A stretch of DNA of 42,647 bases from Candidatus Uhrbacteria bacterium (GTDB lineage Bacteria > Patescibacteriota > Patescibacteriia > UBA9934): positions 1 to 42,647 of the forward strand of contig JABJOE010000004.1 in NCBI GenBank assembly GCA_018664485.1, in the 5' to 3' direction. Both the position numbers and the translations under genes were made by a program. Under the pieces are notes generated by a model that saw only the letters and a list, made by a program, of their open reading frames with translations, did no database searches and was not told the origin of the DNA. Below, piece by piece: positions 36,846 through 42,647 of the stretch; the first letter of the stretch is position 1, and each line of letters opens with the position of its first letter.

Positions 36846-38173
36846 TGTTACACAAGATCAAAAAACTGGTTCCAACATGGATGACAGCGCCTTATCACTG
36901 GGCGCTGGCTTGGATATCAGCTATTGTCTATCGATTTCCATCCAATAAACTTATCGTGATTGGTGTTACAGGAACAAATGGAAAATCATCAACTATTCAG
37001 TTTATCGCACAGATGCTAGAGGGCCTCGGAAAAACCGTCGGTTACACCGGTACTGCTGGCTTTTATATTGCAGGTGAGACGATTGAGAATAAAATGAAGA
37101 TGACAATGCCTGGTCGATTCTTCTTGCAGCGGCTTTTGCGAGACATGGTTCGGGCTAAATGTCAGTATGCTTTGGTTGAGACAACGTCACAGGGTATTGA
37201 GCAATACCGACATTTGGGAATTAATTACGATGTAGTTCTTTTTACAAATTTAACGCCTGAGCACATCGAGTCTCATGGAGGATTTGATCAATATAAGGCT
37301 GCGAAAGGAAAATTGTTTGCACACCTCACTAATCGAAAACGAAAAGTGATCGGAAACGAACGGATGGAGAAAACGTCGGTGATTAATGCTGATGATCCAC
37401 ATGCATCATATTTTTCAAAGTTCGATGCTGATCGACATGTAAAGTTTTCATGGAGTGAGGATGATGGCGGCGAGGATGTGATCGACGTTCATGCATTGTC
37501 ACATGATATAGACGGAGCTCACGTGAAGATTAACAATGTTGATGGATTGATACCGATGCACGCTTTGTTCCAGCAGAAAAATGCTGTAGCTGCGCTGTCC
37601 GTTGTTCATTCTTTAGGATTCGGTTTACGGGAGTGCATGAAGGTGATGGAGAATCTAGATTCTCTGCCGGGACGTTTTGAAATAATCGATGAAGGACAGG
37701 ATTTTCAAGTTATTGTTGACTATGCTTATGAGCCTTACGCGCTCGAGGCGCTTTTGAGCGCTGCGGAGAAATTGCCGCATAAACGAATAATCGGTGTGCA
37801 TGGATCATGCGGCGGTGGTCGGGATGTTGCAAGACGCGATAAGATCGGTCGCTTGGCTGGCCATCGTGAAGATGTGGTGATCGTTACAAACGAGGATCCA
37901 TATGACGAAGACCCACGTTGTATTATTGAGGCTGTCGCAAAGGGAGTGAAGGCTACTGGAAAAAGAGAGGGGGAAAGTTTGTTTATTATTGATGACAGAA
38001 TGGAGGCTATTCAGCATGCAATCGATATTGCAAAAAAAGGTGACATAGTTTTATTGACAGGGAAGGGTTCTGAAACGGTAATGGCGGTTGCGGGTGGGCG
38101 TAAGACTCCGTGGAGTGATCGTGAAGCTGCGCATCAGGCTCTCAAAAGACGAAAAGCAAGTTCGCTTGTATGA
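36845..38173 (+). CDS. MurE-like Mur ligase (UDP-MurNAc-tripeptide synthetase family)
   Basis: VIGVTGTNGKSSTIQFI; VETTSQGIEQYR; TNLTPEHIESHGGFDQYKAAKGKLF; VTNEDPYDEDP; overlaps murD stop. Confidence 0.88.
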   Translation: MLHKIKKLVPTWMTAPYHWALAWISAIVYRFPSNKLIVIGVTGTNGKSSTIQFIAQMLEGLGKTVGYTGTAGFYIAGETIENKMKMTMPGRFFLQRLLRDMVRAKCQYALVETTSQGIEQYRHLGINYDVVLFTNLTPEHIESHGGFDQYKAAKGKLFAHLTNRKRKVIGNERMEKTSVINADDPHASYFSKFDADRHVKFSWSEDDGGEDVIDVHALSHDIDGAHVKINNVDGLIPMHALFQQKNAVAALSVVHSLGFGLRECMKVMENLDSLPGRFEIIDEGQDFQVIVDYAYEPYALEALLSAAEKLPHKRIIGVHGSCGGGRDVARRDKIGRLAGHREDVVIVTNEDPYDEDPRCIIEAVAKGVKATGKREGESLFIIDDRMEAIQHAIDIAKKGDIVLLTGKGSETVMAVAGGRKTPWSDREAAHQALKRRKASSLV

Positions 38174-38673
38174 GACCCAAAACAGTTGAATTAGAATTAG
38201 CGAATGACGAGGAGATAGTTGCTATTGTTAGAGAGAGTTTTATCGCTAGGTTACCGAGAATTTTCCTTGTAGCATTGTGGTTACTGGTTCCATTTTTCTT
38301 CTTTTTCCCACTGCTTGCACTCGGACCGATCGGCCTTCTGGTCTTTGTCTGCTTGGCTGTCAGTGGTATCCTCTATGCATTACGGGAATGGCATTTGTGG
38401 TACTACACTATGTGGGTTGTAACGGATAAGCGGATTATCGATGTTGATCAGTTGAGTTGGACTTTGTTTGAAATGCATGAGATTTTGCTCAAGAAGATAC
38501 GGCGCGTGCACATCACTCGCAGTACATTGGGTGCAAAGATTTTACGTTATGCGACAGTCTGGATTGAAACATCGTCTAATCATGCTTTCGATATAGAGTT
38601 AGATGGAGTTCGTCGTCCAAAACATCTAAAGCGTCTCTTGCATGATCTTCACAAAATGAAAAAGCAATCATGA
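38170..38673 (+). CDS. PH-domain (YdbT-like) membrane protein
   Basis: Two TMs then VVTDKRIIDVDQLSWTLFEMHEILLKKIRRVHITRSTLGAKIL. Confidence 0.75.
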   Translation: MRPKTVELELANDEEIVAIVRESFIARLPRIFLVALWLLVPFFFFFPLLALGPIGLLVFVCLAVSGILYALREWHLWYYTMWVVTDKRIIDVDQLSWTLFEMHEILLKKIRRVHITRSTLGAKILRYATVWIETSSNHAFDIELDGVRRPKHLKRLLHDLHKMKKQS

Positions 38674-39086
38674 CTTCTGTGCGCAAAACAAAACGGTTGA
38701 AGAAAGCAAAGTTGTTTGTCGTTGTTAATGTTCTGATTTTATTTTTCCTACTTATCGCTTTCGGCCGTGAGTATGTCGGCAATATTCAAATTGAACGGGA
38801 GATTGCTGAGCTGCAGAGCGAGCGCGATCAGTTGGAGCAGGACCAGCTCGATACGCTAGCGTTAATTGAGCAGCTTTCAAGCGAGTATTATCTTGAGTCG
38901 GAAGCTCGTACAAAGCAGGGGTTCGGACTGGAAGGGGAGACTGTATTTGTTATCCAAGAAGGTGACGGAGTTCATGTCAGTGAGCGGGGTGAGGAAGAAA
39001 GTACGTCAACAGATTTCTCTAATCCTCGTAAATGGTTCCTTTATTTCTTTGACTCTGTAGCATTCGAAAGTTTGCAAGACGGATAG
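38670..39086 (+). CDS. FtsB/DivIC-like septum formation initiator
   Basis: Short N-terminus, one TM, coiled coil (EIAELQSERDQLEQDQLDTLALIEQLSSEYYLESEARTKQGFGLEGETVFVIQ). Confidence 0.75.
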   Translation: MTSVRKTKRLKKAKLFVVVNVLILFFLLIAFGREYVGNIQIEREIAELQSERDQLEQDQLDTLALIEQLSSEYYLESEARTKQGFGLEGETVFVIQEGDGVHVSERGEEESTSTDFSNPRKWFLYFFDSVAFESLQDG

Positions 39087-39102
39087 ATACCTACCTACGG
39101 CT

Positions 39103-39966
39103 ATGAGAGTTGAAAAAGATAGAAAAAAACCAGAGCGCTCAACGATGCGCGCTCATTCAATGGCTATTCTCGGTGGCCTTGTTTTTATTTTGGGATTAAT
39201 GGTTTGGGTTTGGTATAGCGCGTACGTTCTGCACTCCTATGGCTCTTTCATGCGAACGACTTTGAAAGTCGTACCTCTCCCGGCAGCGTATGTTGTAGAT
39301 GAGGTTGTGTGGATGCGCGATTTGGCTGAACTTGCTTGGCTTGCGGAGACATCAGGATTGAGTGATCCGTATGATCGTGCGTATGAGACGTCGATTCGTC
39401 GTGCTTATATTCGCGGACTAGCAGATGAAGTTGGAGTTAGCGTCGACGATGAAGAATTGGATTCTTTTGTAGATGAAGTAGATGTTGAGATGCTGGAATC
39501 ACTTGGTTGGTCAAAACGTGATTACCAGAGATATTTGGCTAAGCCTCTAATTTTGGAGCAGACACTTGAAGATTCTTTGTATAATCTGACAGAATATCAG
39601 GATGGGGCATATGACGATATTTTGGCTTTGCAGTCTCAGTATGAAGATATTGGTATCGCTTTTCCTGATCTTGCATTGCAGTATTCGCAAGGTGCGAGCG
39701 CTGACGTGAGTGGTTGGCTTGGGTATCTTGAAGAGGACGAGTTACCCGCAGGATATAATGCTGTGTGGGATCTTGATGTAGGAGATACGGTGATTATTGA
39801 GCTTGAGCGCGAATTTGCACTTGTCAGAGTATATGATGTTACTTTCCTTGAGGTGAATAGGTTGAGCGTTGCTATACAGGAGATTTTGGTCAACAAACAG
39901 CCATTAAGTGAGATTCTAGACGATTATATCGGTGAAAATAGCCTATTTATAAGATTAGTAAGGTGA
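39103..39966 (+). CDS. Degenerate parvulin/SurA-like membrane-anchored protein
   Basis: Signal anchor; SurA_N-like helices; ADVSGWLGYLEEDELPAGYNAVWDLDVGDTVIIELEREFALVRVYDV resembles parvulin core. Confidence 0.6.
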   Translation: MRVEKDRKKPERSTMRAHSMAILGGLVFILGLMVWVWYSAYVLHSYGSFMRTTLKVVPLPAAYVVDEVVWMRDLAELAWLAETSGLSDPYDRAYETSIRRAYIRGLADEVGVSVDDEELDSFVDEVDVEMLESLGWSKRDYQRYLAKPLILEQTLEDSLYNLTEYQDGAYDDILALQSQYEDIGIAFPDLALQYSQGASADVSGWLGYLEEDELPAGYNAVWDLDVGDTVIIELEREFALVRVYDVTFLEVNRLSVAIQEILVNKQPLSEILDDYIGENSLFIRLVR

Positions 39967-39999
39967 GTTAGTTTTTAGGGTTCTGTCCCGTAGCTCCAC

Positions 40000-40027
40000 A
40001 AAAACACCAGTTTTCTGGTGTTTTTGC
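40000..40027 (+). terminator. Intrinsic terminator ending the mur/division segment
   Basis: AAAAACACCAGTTTTCTGGTGTTTTT. Confidence 0.85.
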
Positions 40028-40045
40028 ATTTATACTACCTATTTT

Positions 40046-40379
40046 CTATTTAACGGAGGGTTTTGACATAAATTACTTCCGAGGACATTCAGGGTTAATA
40101 TCCAGCAAGAATAATCTAATCGCAGAACTTTTGCTGTCTTTTCCCTAAACGTAGGGTTTATTCAATTAAAAGCACCTGAGGCTTGTTAAAGGATTTTCGG
40201 TATAAATAATGAATAACAAAGCCGCCTCCGTTGTATCTGCTTAATAATAACAACGGACGCCCGGTTTTGTCGTTATTTATGACGAATATATTCCTTTGAT
40301 AAACGAAGCGCTTTTTACTTGCAGAAACCCGTAGTCCCCTTGACAAAAGAGTGATTTTCTGCTATTCTGCGATGTTCGA
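40046..40379 (+). repeat. Spacer copy A: modules M1-M2, conserved hairpin, promoter
   Basis: M1 CTATTTAACGGAGGGTTTTGAC...; M2 CCTAAACGTAGGGTTTATTC...GAGGCTTGTTA..TAACAAAGCCGCCTC; hairpin TCCGTTGT(40227-40234)/ACAACGGA(40250-40257). Confidence 0.75.
40340..40368 (+). promoter_or_regulatory. Strong sigma70-type promoter upstream of lipoprotein gene 1
   Basis: TTGACA (40340-40345), 17-nt spacer, TATTCT (40363-40368). Confidence 0.75.
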
Positions 40380-40548
40380 ATGTGGCTGAAAAAGTGCCAA
40401 CGAGCAACAGTTTAAAACCTGGGTAGGATTTAGTTCCTTCCCCAAAACCCCCGGCAGGCATTTGCCGGCCAAAATACGGGATGGCAATTTAGCATCCTAA
40501 ACGATCCGCCCACGGGCACAACCAGCCCCTAGGGCTACCGGAGACGAC

Positions 40549-41436
40549 ATGAACGCAACCCTGAAGACCCTGATCGGCCTGAGCCTGATCGGCCTGAGCC
40601 TGGTGGCCTGTAGCCCCCACGGCGACAATGACGACACCCTCGACACCGGCACCTCCGACGATGATGGTGAGCTGTCGAGCGCCGGCGAGGGCGACGATGG
40701 CGACGACGGTGGCGACACCGACGACACCGACGAGCCCGAGGTCGATGCGGACGGCGACGGCTTCACCGCCGACGAAGACTGCGACGACAGCGATGCTAGC
40801 ACCTACCCCGGCGCCCCCGAGCTCTGTGACGGCCTCGACAACGACTGCGATGACGTGGTCGACGAAGATGCCATCAACGACTCGACCTGGTACCGCGATA
40901 GTGATGGCGATGGGTACGGTGATCCGTCCATCTCGACCAGCGCCTGCGATGTCCCGAGCGGTTTCGTCGGCAACGGCGACGACTGCGACGACACCGACGC
41001 CAGTGCATACGACGACTGCACCAGTACGGACACCTGCACCATCGACATGGAGTGGGAGCCCGAAGGTGGCGCCAAGGACCTTCTCTCGCTCAGCTACGAG
41101 CTGGACTGCGATAGCAGCTACGAGGACTGGGATGCGACCGTCGCGGCCACCTCCAGCAGCTCGATTGCAGGCAGCTTCAGCCGTGAGATGAGCGAGGGCC
41201 AAGTCTGCATGTTGCGGATGAACGCCACGTCTCAGCTCGAGACCGAGAGCTACCGCGTCCGCTACGGCTGCGAGAGCACTTCGGGGTCCGAGTCCGGCGA
41301 CATCAACCAGGGTACCTGGAGTGTGACCGTCGACTGCGGAACGCCCATGGTCCAGACCATCAGCGTCAACAGCAAGGACAGCGGCACCGTCGACGGCTGC
41401 GAGACCGAAGTCATCCCGTTGGTTCTGGCCTTCTAG
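40549..41436 (+). CDS. Lipoprotein with MopE-type putative metal-binding repeats
   Basis: GGAGAC RBS; LSLIGLSLVAC lipobox; DADGDGFTADEDCDDSDASTYPGAPELCDGLDNDCDDVVDEDA and a second DSDGDGYGDP...GDDCDDTDASAY unit. Confidence 0.88.
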   Translation: MNATLKTLIGLSLIGLSLVACSPHGDNDDTLDTGTSDDDGELSSAGEGDDGDDGGDTDDTDEPEVDADGDGFTADEDCDDSDASTYPGAPELCDGLDNDCDDVVDEDAINDSTWYRDSDGDGYGDPSISTSACDVPSGFVGNGDDCDDTDASAYDDCTSTDTCTIDMEWEPEGGAKDLLSLSYELDCDSSYEDWDATVAATSSSSIAGSFSREMSEGQVCMLRMNATSQLETESYRVRYGCESTSGSESGDINQGTWSVTVDCGTPMVQTISVNSKDSGTVDGCETEVIPLVLAF

Positions 41437-41568
41437 CCTGAGCCTTCTCCCGTGATAGGGGCCCGACAGAGTATGCCTTCTGGCTGCTCGACTGGGTCCC
41501 TACATTTGCATCTAGATTATATTAGCTTCTTTATTCAATGCGCTTTTATGGCGTTTTTTGTCTTTTCT

Positions 41569-41896
41569 ATCTAACGTAGGGTTATTTAATAAAAAAGCTT
41601 CAGAGGCTTGTTAAAGGTTATTTGGTAGAAATAATGAGTAACAAAACTGCCTCATTTCCTATCTAACAGAGGGTTTTAGCAAATAAATTGCTTCCGAGGA
41701 CGTTTAGGGCTAGATCCGGCAAGAATAGCCTGATCGCAAAATCGCCTCCGTTGTTACCAAAAAAGATACAACGGATGCCCGGTTTTGCAGGCTATGATGA
41801 CGGATTTGTCCCTAGATACCGCAGGCGCAATTTACTTTATAAAACCCGTAGCACCCTTGACAAAAGCCTCTTTTTCTGCTATTATTCGGTGTTCGT
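41569..41896 (+). repeat. Spacer copy B: modules M2-M1 (order swapped), conserved hairpin, promoter
   Basis: M2 CTATCTAACGTAGGGTTATTT...GAGGCTTGTTA..TAACAAAACTGCCTC; M1 CTATCTAACAGAGGGTTTTAGC...; hairpin TCCGTTGT(41747-41754)/ACAACGGA(41768-41775). Confidence 0.75.
41857..41885 (+). promoter_or_regulatory. Strong sigma70-type promoter upstream of lipoprotein gene 2
   Basis: TTGACA (41857-41862), 17-nt spacer, TATTAT (41880-41885); flanks AAACCCGTAG..CCCTTGACAAAAG and CTGCTATT..GTTCG shared with copy A. Confidence 0.78.
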
Positions 41897-42028
41897 TTAA
41901 AAGTGAGGCAACTCACATAATAGACGAAATCATTAATAACACTCCCTAAGAGCGGGCACTTTGCCCATGATTCAGCTTGCTGGATCAACGGGCATTCTGC
42001 CCATTCACTGCGCAACCCTGGAGACCCC

Positions 42029-42647
42029 ATGACGCGCTTCCCGACCCTGACCACCCTTCTGGCCCTTGCGGTCGTCACTCTCAACACTGGCTGCTTCGAC
42101 GACGTCGAGCAGAAGATCTGCAAGGAGTATGACAGCTTCACCGCCGATCAGCAGGTTCTCCTGGACATGGCCGGAGTGGAGTCCGGCGAGTCCGCTTGCA
42201 TCGTCTATCACACCGACACTGAGTGCAACTACGTCTACGTGGTCGGCGAGATCGACGACGGAGGCTGGTACGGCGATAACGCCGACGAGTGCACCGGTGA
42301 GGACGAGCCGGAGGAGCCCACCGACGACGACAGCGACGGCTTCGACTCCGACGAGGACTGCGACGACGACGACGCGACCATCAACCCGGATGCAGAAGAG
42401 GTCTGCGACGGTGTCGACAATGACTGCGATGGCACTGTCGACGGCGAAGACGCCACCGATGCCGAGGTGTTCTACACCGACAGCGACGGCGACGGCTACT
42501 GCAGCACCGAGTTCGAGACGGTTTGTTCCGGAGACGAGGCTTCGACCTCCGTTTCCGAGACCGACTGTGACATCGACGGCGACGGCGACTTCGACGGCGA
42601 CGACGAGGACTGCGACGACGACGACGCAGACATCGATCTGACCTGTG
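42029..42647 (+). CDS. Lipoprotein with MopE-type putative metal-binding repeats (3' truncated by window end)
   Basis: Read by eye from ATG 42029, absent from ORF track: MTRFPTLTTLLALAVVTLNTGCFDDVEQKICKEYD...DSDGFDSDEDCDDDDATINPDAEEVCDGVDNDCDGTVDGEDA...; GGAGAC RBS. Confidence 0.88.
   Translation, partial: MTRFPTLTTLLALAVVTLNTGCFDDVEQKICKEYDSFTADQQVLLDMAGVESGESACIVYHTDTECNYVYVVGEIDDGGWYGDNADECTGEDEPEEPTDDDSDGFDSDEDCDDDDATINPDAEEVCDGVDNDCDGTVDGEDATDAEVFYTDSDGDGYCSTEFETVCSGDEASTSVSETDCDIDGDGDFDGDDEDCDDDDADIDLTC

Noticed and set aside
40628-41191. 187-aa plus-strand Ser/Thr/Ala/Pro-rich ORF
   Set aside because: Out-of-frame shadow of 40549-41436 produced by repeated GAC/GAT codons.
40489-41202. 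237-aa minus-strand ORF opposite the MopE-type gene
   Set aside because: Antisense shadow of a GC/GAC-rich reading frame; Val/Ala/Gly-rich low complexity, no RBS, while the plus frame has promoter, RBS, lipobox and recognised motifs.
40046-41775. CRISPR array
   Set aside because: Repeats are long, few, diverged and permuted, not short identical repeats with regular spacers; no cas genes. No CRISPR seen anywhere in the window.
40046-41896. Integron attC-like sites in the spacers (ATCTAAC boxes, hairpins)
   Set aside because: RYYYAAC-like boxes appear but I cannot find matching GTTRRRY boxes at correct spacing, and spacers carry promoters; no integrase in window. Kept only as a repeat module.
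42066-42641. 191-aa plus-strand ORF
   Set aside because: Shadow frame of the truncated lipoprotein gene starting at 42029.

Overview
The first ~40 kb reads as a moderately AT-rich, gene-dense chromosome segment of Candidate Phyla Radiation/Patescibacteria character. This is inferred from compact ATGA-coupled operons, a CPR-like surface domain and a dispersed, reduced mur/division cluster. In order it contains: a TPR protein and a subtilase; a polysaccharide/glycosyltransferase cluster; a coupled operon (CDP-alcohol phosphatidyltransferase, membrane GT, two unknowns, HIT, EEP); rfbB/rfbC/rfbD; MazG-like, PEGA/beta-propeller, CtpA/S41 and NUDIX genes; rplI, pyrG and rpmA; a NifU-like gene; mraY, ftsW/rodA and murG; tRNA-Lys; a P-type ATPase; murD, a MurE-like ligase, and PH-domain, FtsB-like and parvulin-like genes. 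The most unusual content is outside these genes. (1) At 40.04-42.65 kb, two GC-rich Asp/Cys-rich MopE-type lipoprotein genes each sit downstream of a duplicated ~330-bp AT-rich spacer. The spacers carry permuted repeat modules, a conserved hairpin and a near-consensus sigma70 promoter. The second gene runs off the window and is missing from the ORF track. (2) A nested-hairpin repeat family occurs at 1-80, 16756-16876 and 16988-17152. Paired-base changes between copies suggest a structured element. (3) A foreign-looking GC-rich gene island lies at 22.6-23.55 kb, with an 11-bp inverted repeat around its promoter. All family calls come from reading motifs; no searches were run.
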